Below are positions 9,348 through 19,979 of a stretch of DNA of 64,000 nucleotides, piece by piece. The position numbers were made by a program, and so were the translations under genes. Source of the stretch: an uncultured Acidobacteriota bacterium (lineage in GTDB: Bacteria > Acidobacteriota > Blastocatellia > RBC074); assembly GCA_902825875.1 (NCBI GenBank), contig CADECP010000012.1, forward strand, positions 107,854-171,853, in the 5' to 3' direction. The notes beneath the pieces are model-generated. The model was not told the origin of the DNA. It saw only the letters and a list, made by a program, of their open reading frames with translations, and did not search any database. Position 1 is the stretch's first letter. Each line of letters begins with the position of its first letter.

Positions 9348-10904
9348 TCAACTGATCTGCAAACCGTATTCGATGCTTTCCACCAGCGCCGCCCACGAAG
9401 CCGCAATGATGTTTCCGGCCACGCCGACGGTATTCCAAGAACGTTCGCCGTCGCTGGTTTCAACGTGAACGCGAGTTTTGGCCGCTGTCGCGTGCTCGCC
9501 GTCCAGAATGCGGACTTTGAAATCAATCAGGTGAAACTGGTCAATTTTCGGGTAATGCCGCCGCAGAGCTTTTCGCAAGGCTTGATCCAAAGCGTGAACC
9601 GGGCCGTCGCCCAAACTGGCTGTGTGCTCTTCTTCGTCGCCGACTTTCAAACGAACGATGGCTTCGGGTTCGTTCAAAGAGCCGAGCCAGATGCGATATT
9701 CAATCGTTTCAAAAAAGTGTTTGCGTTTGCCAAGCGCGCTCAAAGCCAACAACCGGAACGAAGCTTCGGCGTCTTCAAACGAATAACCTTCAAACTCCAG
9801 CGTCTTCAATTGAGCCAGCAAGCGCCGAGCGGCTTCAGGCTTTTTGGCGAACTCTTCGCCAATGTCGTCTGACTTGAAACGAATGTTGCTGACGCCGGAT
9901 TGATCGCTGACCAACACGCGCGTTTCGTTGCCGACGTCTTCGGGGTTGATGTGTTCGTAAGTCTCTTTGGCTTTGGTGATGGCGGAAACGTGAATGCCGC
10001 CTTTGTGCGCGAAGGCGCTGCGCCCGACAAAAGCCGCGCGCTCGTTCGGAACCAGATTGGCGACTTCGTTGATGTACCGGCTGGTGTGAGTCAACAATTT
10101 CAGCTTGCCGTCTGGCAGACAGCGGCGATTCATTTTCAATTCCAGATTCGGAATTACCGAACACAAATTCGCATTGCCGCAACGTTCGCCATAACCGTTC
10201 ATCACGCCTTGCACGTGAGTCGCTCCGGCTTCGACCGCCGCCAGCGAATTGGCGACAGCAAGTTCGCTGTCGTTGTGGCAATGAATGCCGATGCGAACGT
10301 TTGGAATTCGTTTGCGAACCAGCGCAACGGCATCGGCAATTTCTTCAGGCAAACGGCCTCCGTTGGTGTCGCACAAAATGATGGTTTCGGCTCCGGCCTG
10401 AGCCGCCGCGGCCAGCGTGTCCAGCGCGTATTCGGCGTTGGCGCGAAAGCCGTCAAAGAAATGTTCGGCGTCGTAAAAGACTCGGCGGCCACAGGATTTC
10501 AAATGGCTGACGGTGTCGGCAATCATCCGCAGGTTTTCTTCCAACGTGGTTTTCAACGCGACATCAACGTGAAAGTCCCACGATTTGCCGAAGATCGTCA
10601 CAACAGGAGTTTGCGCCGCCAGCAACCCTTGAACTACGGCATCATCCGCCGCCATTCCGTTGGCTCGGCGAGTGCTGCCAAACGCAGCGAACGCGGCATT
10701 GTTCAATTGCACAGACTTGGCGCGTTCAAAAAACTCCACGTCTTTGGGGTTCGCGCCCGGCCAGCCGCCTTCGATATAAGTCACGCCGATTTCATCCAAC
10801 GCGCGCGCGATCTTGATCTTGTCTTCAACCGAATAAGCCAGCCCTTCGCCCTGAGCGCCGTCGCGCAATGTCGTGTCGTAAATTTCAACCCAGTTGTCTT
10901 TCAT
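9348..10904 (-). CDS. cimA: (R)-citramalate synthase
   Basis: A 518-residue LeuA-family aldolase. The N-terminal TIM barrel has [17 protein letters not shown] with the catalytic Arg-Asp, a metal-binding HCHND motif, and NPEDVGNE; a C-terminal LeuA allosteric domain follows. The GAQ variant after DTTLRD and the overall pattern fit the citramalate synthase subfamily, which condenses acetyl-CoA with pyruvate to feed isoleucine synthesis without threonine. A separate bona fide leuA exists at 19980, supporting separate roles. Its start codon overlaps the aspartic protease stop by 4 bp. Confidence 0.88.
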   Translation of the reverse strand: MKDNWVEIYDTTLRDGAQGEGLAYSVEDKIKIARALDEIGVTYIEGGWPGANPKDVEFFERAKSVQLNNAAFAAFGSTRRANGMAADDAVVQGLLAAQTPVVTIFGKSWDFHVDVALKTTLEENLRMIADTVSHLKSCGRRVFYDAEHFFDGFRANAEYALDTLAAAAQAGAETIILCDTNGGRLPEEIADAVALVRKRIPNVRIGIHCHNDSELAVANSLAAVEAGATHVQGVMNGYGERCGNANLCSVIPNLELKMNRRCLPDGKLKLLTHTSRYINEVANLVPNERAAFVGRSAFAHKGGIHVSAITKAKETYEHINPEDVGNETRVLVSDQSGVSNIRFKSDDIGEEFAKKPEAARRLLAQLKTLEFEGYSFEDAEASFRLLALSALGKRKHFFETIEYRIWLGSLNEPEAIVRLKVGDEEEHTASLGDGPVHALDQALRKALRRHYPKIDQFHLIDFKVRILDGEHATAAKTRVHVETSDGERSWNTVGVAGNIIAASWAALVESIEYGLQIS

Positions 10905-11404
10905 TGTGGTGTTACTCTTAACTCGTTTTCGTCCAACGGAGTGCCATCGAGGTTAAAAAGAGTGTGGCCATAGGCCATGTAGTATGTGTTTCCAGGCTCC
11001 ATTGGCAAAAAATTCAATTCGCGCTTTTGAAAATCTGGATTAAGCCCCAAATCTTCGATTGGTATCACACCAAGCAAAGGCTCATCGCCGCCGGGCAATT
11101 CCAGGCATTGAAAAACCCCGGAACGGTCGCCAATGGTGATTTTGGCATCTTGGTAAACCGTCGAACGTTGGTAACCAGCAGCCGTTTTTGTCAGCACTTC
11201 CCTGAGCGGCTCCAATCCAAGTTGTTCGATGACCACGCGAGGTAAGGAAAGCGTGGTTGCGCCTGAATCCACCAGTACGCTGTCAAACGTTACCTTGCGA
11301 ATCTGGTCAGCAGGCAAAAATCCACGTTTCGCCATTGCCTCGTCTGCTCGGTTAATAACTGTCATTGATGTAAAAACTTGTCCCATAAGTAATTCGCGGA
11401 GCAT
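10901..11404 (-). CDS. retropepsin-like aspartic protease domain protein
   Basis: 167 residues of the single-domain clan AA type. The active-site motif is [13 protein letters not shown], followed by VVIEQLGL, and a late strand [12 protein letters not shown] matches the flap/second half of these dimeric proteases. There is no signal peptide, so it is probably cytoplasmic. It overlaps cimA by an ATGA junction, indicating translational coupling. A second in-frame ATG at 11386 is an alternative start and fits family N-termini. Its function inside an amino acid biosynthesis cluster is unknown. Confidence 0.78.
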   Translation of the reverse strand: MLRELLMGQVFTSMTVINRADEAMAKRGFLPADQIRKVTFDSVLVDSGATTLSLPRVVIEQLGLEPLREVLTKTAAGYQRSTVYQDAKITIGDRSGVFQCLELPGGDEPLLGVIPIEDLGLNPDFQKRELNFLPMEPGNTYYMAYGHTLFNLDGTPLDENELRVTPQ

Positions 11405-11457
11405 CGGTTAAAACTCCACCTCTGCTCCGCGCCTCCGTTTGATTCAAAAAGCGGACG

Positions 11458-12474
11458 TTAGTTTTTCGCCTTGTCCACGATCTTATTGCTGGCCAGCCAT
11501 GGCATCAACCCACGCAGCTTCAAACCAACTTCTTCGATCTGGTGTTTCTTTTCAGATTCGACCAAGCGAGTGAAGTTGGGTTTGCCGGATTCGGCTTCGG
11601 CCATCCATTCGTCGGCAAACTGGCCTGACTGAATTTCGCCTAGAACTTCCTTCATGCGCTCTTTGACTTCCGGGCCGATGATGCGTTTTCCGCGAGTCAG
11701 ATCGCCATATTCCGCAGTGTTCGAGATCGAATAACGCATTGTCGAAATGCCGCCTTCGTACATCAAATCCACGATCAACTTCATTTCGTGCAGACATTCA
11801 AAGTAAGCCATTTCCGGCGCGTAGCCCGCTTCGACCAGCGTTTCAAATCCGGCTTGAATCAGCGCAGTCACGCCGCCGCACAACACACTCTGTTCGCCAA
11901 ACAGATCGGTTTCGGTTTCTTCCTTGAAAGTGGTTTCGATCACTCCGGCGCGCGCTCCGCCGATGGCTGAAGCATAAGCCAGCGCGACTTGTTTGGAATC
12001 TCCGCTGGGGTCTTGAGCCACTGCGATCAAGCAAGGAACTCCGCCGCCGCGTTCGTATTCGCGGCGAACTAGATGGCCTGGGCCTTTGGGCGCAACCATG
12101 AAAACGTTGACGCCTTCAGGCGGAACGATCTTTTTGAAGTGAATCGAAAAGCCGTGCGCCGTCGCCAGATATTTGCCCGGCTTCAAATGCGGTTCGATTT
12201 CGCGTTTGTAAATGCCCGGCGTCAATTCGTCCGGCGTCAGCAGCATGATTATGTCGGCGCGTTCGGCGGCATCGGCCAAAGGCAAAACCTCCAATCCGGC
12301 GCTTTGCGCTTTTGCTACTGAAGGGCTGTCCGACCGCAAGCCGACAATCACATCCGCTCCGCTGTCTTTCAGGTTGTTGGAATGGCCGAAGCCCTGTGAA
12401 CCGTAACCGATGATGGCGATGCGCTTGCCCGCCAGAAATTTCGGATCGGCGTCTTTGTCGTAGTAAATGTTCAT
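11458..12474 (-). CDS. ilvC: ketol-acid reductoisomerase
   Basis: 338 residues, normal for class I KARI. It carries the NADPH motif [17 protein letters not shown] near residues 23-39, [15 protein letters not shown], and the C-terminal knotted helical domain with EQSVLCGG and FECLHEMK. It converts acetolactate or acetohydroxybutyrate to dihydroxy acids for Val/Leu/Ile. The start at 12474 follows AGGAGC at proper spacing; the longer reading would begin in the GGGAGTT repeats. Confidence 0.95.
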   Translation of the reverse strand: MNIYYDKDADPKFLAGKRIAIIGYGSQGFGHSNNLKDSGADVIVGLRSDSPSVAKAQSAGLEVLPLADAAERADIIMLLTPDELTPGIYKREIEPHLKPGKYLATAHGFSIHFKKIVPPEGVNVFMVAPKGPGHLVRREYERGGGVPCLIAVAQDPSGDSKQVALAYASAIGGARAGVIETTFKEETETDLFGEQSVLCGGVTALIQAGFETLVEAGYAPEMAYFECLHEMKLIVDLMYEGGISTMRYSISNTAEYGDLTRGKRIIGPEVKERMKEVLGEIQSGQFADEWMAEAESGKPNFTRLVESEKKHQIEEVGLKLRGLMPWLASNKIVDKAKN

Positions 12475-12483
12475 TGTAAAAAT

Positions 12484-12565
12484 TGCTCCTGAGAATTGGG
12501 GTTGGGAGTTAGGAGTTGGGAGTTGGGGAGGAGAAACCATCTCCTACCTCCTAACCCCCATCTCC
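12484..12565. repeat. GGGAGTTGGGAGTT-type spacer repeat between ilvN and ilvC
   Basis: Short tandem units of GGGAGTT/GGGGTTGGGAG, answered by ACTCC/CTCCTAACCCCCATCTCCC at the other side, forming an imperfect inverted structure. The same type of sequence lies on the other side of ilvN at 13118-13197. Confidence 0.6.
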
Positions 12566-12568
12566 CAA

Positions 12569-13117
12569 TCAAACTTTTTCGTTCAGCGTTAGCTCTGAAA
12601 ACTCTTCGTCTTCATCCTTCAACCGTTGCGCTTTGACGTGGGCGACGCGAGTCATAGCCACCGGACCAGTGCGAACGATGTCCGTGATGCCAATCGGTTT
12701 CAGTAATTCGATGAAAGCATTCACCTTTTCGGCGTTGCCGGTCATTTCCAGAATGAACGAGTCCGTGTTCACGTCCACGACTTTGGCGCGGAAGATTTCA
12801 ACCAGACTCAACACTTCCTGACGCTGTTCACCTTGTTGTGCATTGACAGTCAGCATAACCATTTCGCGTTCGACGTGCGGAACGATGGTCATGTCAACAA
12901 CGTCAATGACTTTGATGATCTTGTGCGATTGCTGGAGGATTTGTTGAATGACGTGATCGTTGCCGTGCGTTGTCAGCGTCATGCGCGAAACGCCTTCTTC
13001 CAGAGTCGGCGCGACGTTCAACGTGTCTATCTGATAACCGCGCGCGCTGAACAAACCCGCCACGCGAGTCAGCATTCCGTATTCGTTTTCGACTAAAAGT
13101 GAAATTGTATGTCTCAT
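12569..13117 (-). CDS. ilvN: acetolactate synthase small (regulatory) subunit
   Basis: 182 residues. An N-terminal ACT domain begins [29 protein letters not shown], followed by the conserved middle and C-terminal region ([28 protein letters not shown]). It binds valine and controls the catalytic subunit encoded just upstream (ilvB). No Shine-Dalgarno is visible before the ATG, which follows a run of CCCAACTCCC repeats that seems to have replaced the normal leader. Confidence 0.93.
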   Translation of the reverse strand: MRHTISLLVENEYGMLTRVAGLFSARGYQIDTLNVAPTLEEGVSRMTLTTHGNDHVIQQILQQSHKIIKVIDVVDMTIVPHVEREMVMLTVNAQQGEQRQEVLSLVEIFRAKVVDVNTDSFILEMTGNAEKVNAFIELLKPIGITDIVRTGPVAMTRVAHVKAQRLKDEDEEFSELTLNEKV

Positions 13118-13197
13118 AATTGGGAGTTGGGATATTGGGGTTGGGAGATAGGCGTCAAGTTAGGCAATGCCCAACTCCGAACTCCCATCTCCTGACT
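13118..13197. repeat. GGGAGTTGGGAT-type spacer repeat between ilvB and ilvN
   Basis: Units such as TTGGGAGTTGGGATATTGGG are followed by complementary CCCAACTCC/ACTCCCATCTCC, giving an imperfect hairpin that fills the whole gap. Same family as 12484-12565. Confidence 0.6.
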
Positions 13198-13198
13198 C

Positions 13199-14902
13199 CT
13201 ATGACAGGATCATGTCCTTCAGCGCCGCTCCGGCGGGCACAATCGGGAAAACGTTTTCTTCGCGCGCAACTTTCATTTCAATCAGCACAGGGCCGGGCGT
13301 GTTCAGCGCCTTTTCCAGCGTGTGAGAGACTTCGTTCATTTTGGTCGCGCGGAACGCGGCAACGCCGTAAGAATCGGCCAGCTTGACGAAATCCGGTTGG
13401 ACTTCGATGTTGCTGTGCGAGTAACGATGTTCGTAAAACTGTTCCTGCCACTGGCGAACCATTCCCAAAAAGCCGTTGTTGATGAGCAAAATCTTGACCG
13501 GGATGTTGTACTGCTTCACGGTCGCCAATTCGTTGAGCACCATCTGGAATCCGCCATCGCCGACAACGGCCACGCACAAATCATTTGGCCGAGCCACAGC
13601 CGCTCCGACAGCCGCCGGGAAGCCATAACCCATTGCGCCAAGTCCGCCAGAGTTCAGCCAATTGCGCGGCGTATCGAATCCATAAAGCTGCGCCGTCCAC
13701 ATTTGATGCTGGCCAACGTCGGAGGAAACCACAGCCTGGCCTTTGGTAATGCGATGAAGTTCTTCGATTACGTATTGCGGCTTGATAACATCGCCTTCTT
13801 CTTTCCACCACAACGGATGCTGTTTTTTCCAAGCGGCAATTTGATCGTGCCAGGAAACTTTGGAAGCAACCTTTTCTCCGCCAGCCAATTGCTCTTCCAG
13901 TTCTTTCAGCATTTGCTGGACGACAATTTTGGCGTCGCCAACCACAGGGTAATCGCAAGGAACGTTTTTGCTGATGCACGAAGCGTCAATGTCCACGTGA
14001 ATGAACTTGGCTCCACTTGCGAACTCGCTCAGCTTGCCAGTCACACGGTCGTCGAAACGCGCACCGATTGAAATCAGCAAATCGGAGTTGTTGACGGCCA
14101 TGTTCGTCCAGTAACCGCCGTGCATCCCCAACATTCCCAGACTCAGCGGATGCGAAGCCGGAAACGCGCCCAAGCCCATCAACGTGCAGGTCGTCGGCAA
14201 ATTCAATTTTTCCGCCAACTGTTTTACTTCTTCATAAGCGCCTGCTGCGTGCGCTCCGCCGCCGATGTACAGCACGGGACGTTCGGCTTGCAGCATCGCG
14301 CCGACGGCTTTGCGAACCGCTTTCGGATCGCCATAAACCTGCGGTTTGTAACTGCGAATGTCTATGGTTTCGGGATAACTGAATTCGATTTCCTGCGCGG
14401 TCATGTCTTTCGGCAGGTCTACCAGCACAGGGCCGGGACGTCCGGTCGAAGCTACGTGAAAAGCTTCCTTGATCGTCGGAGCCAGGTCTTCGACGTGTTT
14501 AACCAGATAATTGTGCTTGGTGCAGGAACGAGTGATGCCGGTCAGATCGGCTTCCTGAAAAGCGTCGTTACCGATCAAATGCGTCGGAACCTGCCCGGTG
14601 AAAACAACCATCGGCAAAGAATCCATAAACGCATTGGCAATGCCTGTGACGGCGTTGGTTCCGCCTGGTCCGGATGTGACCAACGCGACTCCGGTTTTGC
14701 CTGTCGCCTGAGCGTAACCGGCTGCGCCAAACAGCGAAGCCTGTTCGTGCCGCACCAGATAATGAGTGATGCCGAGTTCTTCGGCGTGTTTCACCAGTTC
14801 GTCGTAAATATGCAGCACTGCGCCGCCGGGATAGCCAAACACGTGTTTGACTCCTTCGCACCGCAATGATTCGAGCAGAATACGCGCTCCACGCATTTTC
14901 AT
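13199..14902 (-). CDS. ilvB: acetolactate synthase large subunit
   Basis: 567 residues with the three-domain ThDP enzyme layout. Visible are the N-terminal [16 protein letters not shown], the catalytic glutamate in [20 protein letters not shown], and the ThDP/Mg motif VGDGGFQM with a downstream NN. It forms acetolactate from two pyruvates. GAGGA lies before the ATG. It is preceded by the leader peptide and terminator at 15019-15245, which probably control it, and followed by ilvN. Confidence 0.95.
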   Translation of the reverse strand: MKMRGARILLESLRCEGVKHVFGYPGGAVLHIYDELVKHAEELGITHYLVRHEQASLFGAAGYAQATGKTGVALVTSGPGGTNAVTGIANAFMDSLPMVVFTGQVPTHLIGNDAFQEADLTGITRSCTKHNYLVKHVEDLAPTIKEAFHVASTGRPGPVLVDLPKDMTAQEIEFSYPETIDIRSYKPQVYGDPKAVRKAVGAMLQAERPVLYIGGGAHAAGAYEEVKQLAEKLNLPTTCTLMGLGAFPASHPLSLGMLGMHGGYWTNMAVNNSDLLISIGARFDDRVTGKLSEFASGAKFIHVDIDASCISKNVPCDYPVVGDAKIVVQQMLKELEEQLAGGEKVASKVSWHDQIAAWKKQHPLWWKEEGDVIKPQYVIEELHRITKGQAVVSSDVGQHQMWTAQLYGFDTPRNWLNSGGLGAMGYGFPAAVGAAVARPNDLCVAVVGDGGFQMVLNELATVKQYNIPVKILLINNGFLGMVRQWQEQFYEHRYSHSNIEVQPDFVKLADSYGVAAFRATKMNEVSHTLEKALNTPGPVLIEMKVAREENVFPIVPAGAALKDMILS

Positions 14903-14928
14903 AAGTCAGTTCCTCACAGTTATGAATG

Positions 14929-15005
14929 CGTGTCAGTAGCCCGACCGTAAGGAAGGGTTTCGATCAGAGCAGACTGCCCTCCTTCACAGTCGGGCTACTG
15001 ACACG
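14929..15005. repeat. dispersed palindrome, GTCAGTAGCCCGAC family
   Basis: Perfect 17-bp arms CGTGTCAGTAGCCCGAC (14929-14945) and GTCGGGCTACTGACACG (14989-15005), with inner AGGAAGGG/CCCTCCTT pairing. Related units (GTCGGTAGCCCGACCGTGAG) are found at 36301-36395. It sits between the ilv terminator and the ilvB start. Confidence 0.75.
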
Positions 15006-15018
15006 AACAAAAAAATCA

Positions 15019-15053
15019 AAAACCCCGGCGAACCTTGTAGCTCGCCGGGGTTT
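15019..15053 (-). terminator. intrinsic terminator of the ilvB attenuator
   Basis: On the minus strand AACCCCGGCGA pairs with TCGCCGGGGTT over a short loop and is followed by a T-rich tract (TTTTTGATTTTTTT). It lies 30 bases after the leader peptide stop and before ilvB. Its 5' arm contains CGGCGAGCT (15039-15047), the exact complement of AGCTCGCCG (15098-15106) within the leader ORF, giving a competing antiterminator. Confidence 0.85.
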
Positions 15054-15083
15054 GGAATTTCGTCAACCTTAGTTATTGCTTCT

Positions 15084-15245
15084 TCAGGTTGTCCAATCGG
15101 CGAGCTGTGCCGGAATAATCGCTACAGCGACGATTACGATCACGCTAATTACGATTACGTTAAGAAGTCGGACGACTCGCACGCCAAGCTTGTTAGCCGG
15201 AACATCAAGCGCGAGTTGTGAACGACGATTGGACATAAAGTTCAT
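15084..15245 (-). CDS. branched-chain amino acid leader peptide (ilv attenuator)
   Basis: A 53-codon ORF between leuB and ilvB. Codons 20-44 hold 9 Val, 6 Ile and 3 Leu (for example VVRLLNVIVISVIVIVAVAI), the composition expected for ribosome stalling under Val/Ile/Leu shortage. The stop is 30 bases before a strong terminator. TGTCCAATCG (15226-15235) near the ORF start can pair with CGATTGGACA (15090-15099) near its end, and the neighbouring AGCTCGCCG pairs with the terminator arm, giving the classic 1:2, 2:3, 3:4 scheme. TATAGT (15284-15289) is a possible -10. No good Shine-Dalgarno is seen, and a second ATG is at 15236. The alternative is a small membrane peptide, because the Val/Ile run also reads as a helix. 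Confidence 0.72.
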   Translation of the reverse strand: MNFMSNRRSQLALDVPANKLGVRVVRLLNVIVISVIVIVAVAIIPAQLADWTT

Positions 15246-15357
15246 TTGAAGATGAAAGTTCGCTGCTTTGTGAAAGCGCAGGCACTATAAACCATCGTCG
15301 TTTCGTCGGCCATTTAATTGTTTTTATCGGCGAATAACGTTGCGTTATGTTGCCGTC

Positions 15358-16428
15358 TTAGTGAGTTCCGATGTATTTGCGAATCAGATCGCCCATCTGA
15401 GTCGTCGTCACTCGGTTCGGCTGGCTCTTCAAATCGGGCGTGCCGTAACCGCTCTTGAGTGTCGCGGTGATTGCGTCTTCCAACAACCGAGCTTCTTTTT
15501 CCAGTTTGAGCGAATATCGTAACAACAACGCCGCTGAAGCAATCGTGCCAATCGGATTGGCGATGCCTTTGCCGGCGATGTCCGGCGCTGAGCCGTGAAT
15601 CGGTTCGTACAATCCTACAGCATTGGCTTTGCCGCCAATGCTGGCCGATGGCAGCAAGCCTATGCTGCCGGTCAGAACGGAAGCTTCGTCGCTCAAAATA
15701 TCGCCGAACAGATTTTCGGTGACGATCACGTCGTAATCGGTTGGACGCATAACCAGTTGCATGGCGCAGGCGTCAACGTAACCGTGGTGCAATTCCACAT
15801 CCGGATATTCCGCCGCCAATCGAACCACGACTTTGCGCCACAGTTGCGAACTTTCCAGCACGTTGGCTTTATCAATCGAATGCAGCTTTTTGCGGCGCAA
15901 CCGAGCGGCTTCAAACGCCACGCGCGCAACGCGCTCAACTTCCGGCACGGTGTAGGCCATCGTGTTCCATCCGCGTTCGTCGTCAACTCCGCGCGGCTGG
16001 CCGAAATAAGCTCCGCCCATCAATTCGCGGACGATCAACAAATCGGTTCCGCGCACGATTTCAGGTTTCAGCGGCGAAGCGTCAATCAAGGTTTCGTGCA
16101 AAAACGCGGGTCGAAGATTGGCGAAAACTCCCAAGCCTGCGCGCAAAGCCAGCAAGCCCGTTTCAGGTTTCAACCTCGGCGGATTGTTGTCGTATTGCGG
16201 GCCACCGACCGCGCCAAGCAACACAGCATCCGAAGCCTGAGCCGCTTTCAGAGTTTCGTCAGGCAGCGGCACACCGACTTTGTCCAGAGCGCAGCCTCCC
16301 ATCAAATGCGATTCAAACACGAAGTCGTGCCCGAATTTTGTGGCGATGGTTTGCAGGCAAACGACGGCTTCGCGCGTTACGTCAACGCCAATTCCGTCGC
16401 CGGGAAGGACTGTAATTTTGTAATTCAT
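15358..16428 (-). CDS. leuB: 3-isopropylmalate dehydrogenase
   Basis: 356 residues, the usual length. It starts with [20 protein letters not shown] and carries [20 protein letters not shown], the catalytic Lys/Tyr region and the late motif [20 protein letters not shown]. It oxidises and decarboxylates 3-isopropylmalate with NAD in leucine synthesis. It is the last gene before the ilv leader region. The Shine-Dalgarno is weak. Confidence 0.95.
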   Translation of the reverse strand: MNYKITVLPGDGIGVDVTREAVVCLQTIATKFGHDFVFESHLMGGCALDKVGVPLPDETLKAAQASDAVLLGAVGGPQYDNNPPRLKPETGLLALRAGLGVFANLRPAFLHETLIDASPLKPEIVRGTDLLIVRELMGGAYFGQPRGVDDERGWNTMAYTVPEVERVARVAFEAARLRRKKLHSIDKANVLESSQLWRKVVVRLAAEYPDVELHHGYVDACAMQLVMRPTDYDVIVTENLFGDILSDEASVLTGSIGLLPSASIGGKANAVGLYEPIHGSAPDIAGKGIANPIGTIASAALLLRYSLKLEKEARLLEDAITATLKSGYGTPDLKSQPNRVTTTQMGDLIRKYIGTH

Positions 16429-16443
16429 CTTTACGATCTTCGA

Positions 16444-16760
16444 TTACGGCCAAGCAAGAATGACGTAATCGCCAATGTTGATTTTTTGAAGTGTTGTTTT
16501 GAGTTCAGCTTCCAGCCGCTTCACAACGCTCAACTTGTTTGAAGGAAACTCTACGATTGCCAGCTTTGCCCTTTCAGGTTTTGCTGATAGCGAATGTTTT
16601 TGTCTGCCGTCAGAAAAACGTCAAACTCAGACTCCGCCAGATTCAACAGCTTGCCGTTCTTGATTCCAGCCCAGCCCATATCCTGAACCGTTTGAGCATC
16701 GTGTTCCGCCAACATTCGTTTCAGGTAACGCGGCAGACTTTCGTCAATCAGAATCTTCAT
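16444..16760 (-). pseudogene. DUF5615 PIN-like toxin, frameshifted
   Basis: The first 64 residues (MKILIDESLPRYLKRMLAEH..., ..VFLTADKNIRYQQNLKG) match DUF5615 PIN-like proteins, with conserved Asp in IDE and TAD. The frame then stops early at 16551. Shifting by one base after the GGG run recovers AKLAIVEFPSNKLSVVKR...YVILAWP ending at 16444, which is the normal family C-terminus; the joined product would be about 105 residues. A single lost G explains it, either a real mutation or a sequencing error. It overlaps the DUF433 stop by one base (TAATG). Confidence 0.75.
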
Positions 16761-16987
16761 TAGGCAGCTTTCGCCAAAACACTTTCTGAGGCTTGTTCCA
16801 GCAATGACAAAGCTTGTTCACGACTGACAGTTGGGAAGTTGTCTAAAAATTCTTCCAAGTCACAGCCGTCAGCCAGATAATCAAACAGCGTTTGCGCTGG
16901 AACTCGCGTGCCGACAAAAACAGGAGTGCCGCCAAGAATCTCCGGGTCAGAATGCACCGGCAGCATATTGGTAAAAACTTTGTTCAT
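16760..16987 (-). CDS. DUF433 antitoxin-like protein
   Basis: 75 residues with the family signature HSDPEILGGTPVFVGTRVP near residues 12-30 and LEEFLDNFPTVSREQA, a small winged-helix-like fold. DUF433 genes commonly pair with DUF5615 PIN-like genes, exactly as here. AGGAGG precedes the ATG. The pair sits between leuD and leuB, in the same direction as the leucine genes. Confidence 0.85.
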   Translation of the reverse strand: MNKVFTNMLPVHSDPEILGGTPVFVGTRVPAQTLFDYLADGCDLEEFLDNFPTVSREQALSLLEQASESVLAKAA

Positions 16988-17013
16988 GACACCTCCTTTT
17001 CCAACTCAAAATG

Positions 17014-17529
17014 CTAGGCAGCTTTCGCCGCTTTCTTTTGAATGTGAGGCAACAGGCCACCGTCTTCGATCAATTCGCGCGCGAAGTCGCTGACCGGAAC
17101 AAAGCTGGCTTCTTTGCCCGTGGTCAAGTTGCGGAATTTTCCGGCGGTCAGGTCAAGCTCGACTTCGTCACCGTTTTTCACGTTGTCGCAAAAGTCGGCT
17201 TCAATCGCCAGAAAGCCGTTGTTGATGGCGTTTCGGAAAAAGATGCGCGAATAACTTTTGGCGACGACGACTTTGATGCCCGCTCCGCGCAGCGCCCAGA
17301 TGGCATGTTCGCGCGAAGAGCCGCAGCCGAAATTGTCTCCAGCAATGACGAAATCGCCGGGTTTGACTCGTTTGACGAAATCCACGTCAATGTCTTCCAT
17401 CGCGTACTTGGCCAGTTCCGCTTCTTCGTGAACGTTCAGGTAACGCGCCGGAATGATTTCGTCCGTGTTGATGTGCGCGCGTTCGTAAACGTGCGCGAAG
17501 CCTTTCAGATTGGTTGGTAATTCAGGCAT
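17014..17529 (-). CDS. leuD: 3-isopropylmalate dehydratase small subunit
   Basis: 171 residues. It has [12 protein letters not shown] near residue 21, the catalytic-loop motif [13 protein letters not shown], and [13 protein letters not shown]. With LeuC it isomerises 2- to 3-isopropylmalate. The length fits the short archaeal/bacterial LeuD group that partners with LeuC of about 420 residues, as encoded at 18136. GAGGT precedes the ATG. Confidence 0.94.
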   Translation of the reverse strand: MPELPTNLKGFAHVYERAHINTDEIIPARYLNVHEEAELAKYAMEDIDVDFVKRVKPGDFVIAGDNFGCGSSREHAIWALRGAGIKVVVAKSYSRIFFRNAINNGFLAIEADFCDNVKNGDEVELDLTAGKFRNLTTGKEASFVPVSDFARELIEDGGLLPHIQKKAAKAA

Positions 17530-17569
17530 GAATTTTCTTACCTCGTATCTCTATGCTGCTTAAATCAGA

Positions 17570-17797
17570 TTAAGCAGCAAATTCAAAAACATCAGTTTCA
17601 ATAACACGTTTGGGTTTTTCAGTTCCCCAAACTGTTGCTTGCAATCGTTCAACAGTCGCAGGCGAAAAGAACTGTTCGCCGGTTTCCAGGCAAACACGCG
17701 CTGGCACATTCTCAATCACAAAGACCTTGTCTTCTGACTCAATAATGTAACGAACATTTTGTTCGACAAATGTTTCATTCCAGACTTGTTGGTTCAT
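17570..17797 (-). CDS. YgiT-type antitoxin-like protein lacking the zinc cysteines
   Basis: 75 residues. The C-terminal segment ENVPARVCLETGEQFFSPATVERL matches the YgiT-type domain (MqsA N-terminal-like) that follows a CxxC zinc knuckle, but here the N-terminal cysteines are missing and only one Cys remains. The start at 17797 is preceded by AGGAGG at 8 bases; a GTG at 17806 is the alternative. It follows the DUF4258 gene directly and probably forms its antitoxin. Confidence 0.65.
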   Translation of the reverse strand: MNQQVWNETFVEQNVRYIIESEDKVFVIENVPARVCLETGEQFFSPATVERLQATVWGTEKPKRVIETDVFEFAA

Positions 17798-17802
17798 CCG
17801 AC

Positions 17803-18105
17803 TCACCTCCTAACTTTGAACTCGCTCCATAAACTCGGACTTGGTTCGTAAAGCGTAATAACTTTAATCAATGGACGAGAAGGATAACTACACAGAAGAT
17901 GCAAAGGCCTGCCTTGCGCCGTCATCCCCAAAATCAAACAACTCGGCCCATATTTATCATCCGGGTAATCTTCAATGATCTCGCCACCTTCAACCGCCTC
18001 GCGCATTTCTGCCAAGCTGATACGCCTGATGATGCTCTGATTGACAGCATGTCGAGATAGTTCAAATTCATCTCGCCGGATTTTTAGCCGAATTTCTTCA
18101 ATCAC
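17803..18105 (-). CDS. DUF4258 toxin-like protein
   Basis: About 100 residues. It has IRRDEFELSRHAVNQSIIRRIS (His near residue 18) and IEDYPDDKYGPSCLILG, then PLHLLCSYPSRPLIKVITLYEPS, all matching DUF4258, a RelE-like small fold usually paired with YgiT-type proteins. The GTG at 18105 has GGAG seven bases upstream; an earlier GTG at 18135 abuts the leuC stop. The pair lies between leuC and leuD, in the same direction. Confidence 0.72.
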   Translation of the reverse strand: MIEEIRLKIRRDEFELSRHAVNQSIIRRISLAEMREAVEGGEIIEDYPDDKYGPSCLILGMTAQGRPLHLLCSYPSRPLIKVITLYEPSPSLWSEFKVRR

Positions 18106-18135
18106 CCGGAATCTCCAACCTATGTCATCCGCCAC

Positions 18136-19401
<1,266 letters not shown>

Positions 19402-19463
19402 AATCGAATTTCCTTTTCGTAACTCCGCCTTTCCAGACGGCGATGGTGTTCAGGCTGCCGGCC

Positions 19464-19958
19464 TCACAATTGGCCGCAGTCCACGATCTCCACTTTTTTC
19501 GAGGTTCTACCGCTTGACGAGCCGTAACTTTCGATGGTTTTCACGACATCCAAACCTTCAGTCACGCGGCCAAAGACAACGTGTTTGCCGTCGAGCCACG
19601 AACAGGGAATCGTCGTAATAAAAAACTGCGATCCGTTAGTATTCGGCCCGGCGTTGGCCATCGAAAGCAATCCTGGACCTTCGTGTCTGAGATTGAAGTT
19701 TTCATCCGGGAACTTGCCGCCGTAAATGGATTTGCCGCCCGTGCCGTTGAAATTGGTGAAATCGCCGCCTTGGAGCATGAATTGCGGGATGACGCGATGA
19801 AAAATGCTGCCTTTGTATCCGAAGCCCTGCTCTCCCGTGCAAAGCGCGCGAAAGTTTTCGGCTGTCTTCGGAACAACGTCTTCAAACAATTCCATCACGA
19901 TGCGACCAATGGGATTGCCGTCGGCGGTGATGTCAAAATAAACCGATGGATTAGGCAT
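19464..19958 (-). CDS. cyclophilin-type peptidyl-prolyl isomerase
   Basis: 164 residues, a single cyclophilin domain. It has [18 protein letters not shown], the catalytic-site strand [16 protein letters not shown], and [13 protein letters not shown]. No signal peptide, so it is cytoplasmic. AGGAG lies before the ATG. It sits between leuA and leuC in the same direction, probably in their operon. Confidence 0.92.
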   Translation of the reverse strand: MPNPSVYFDITADGNPIGRIVMELFEDVVPKTAENFRALCTGEQGFGYKGSIFHRVIPQFMLQGGDFTNFNGTGGKSIYGGKFPDENFNLRHEGPGLLSMANAGPNTNGSQFFITTIPCSWLDGKHVVFGRVTEGLDVVKTIESYGSSSGRTSKKVEIVDCGQL

Positions 19959-19979
19959 GAAATCTCCTTCTTGAACAAA

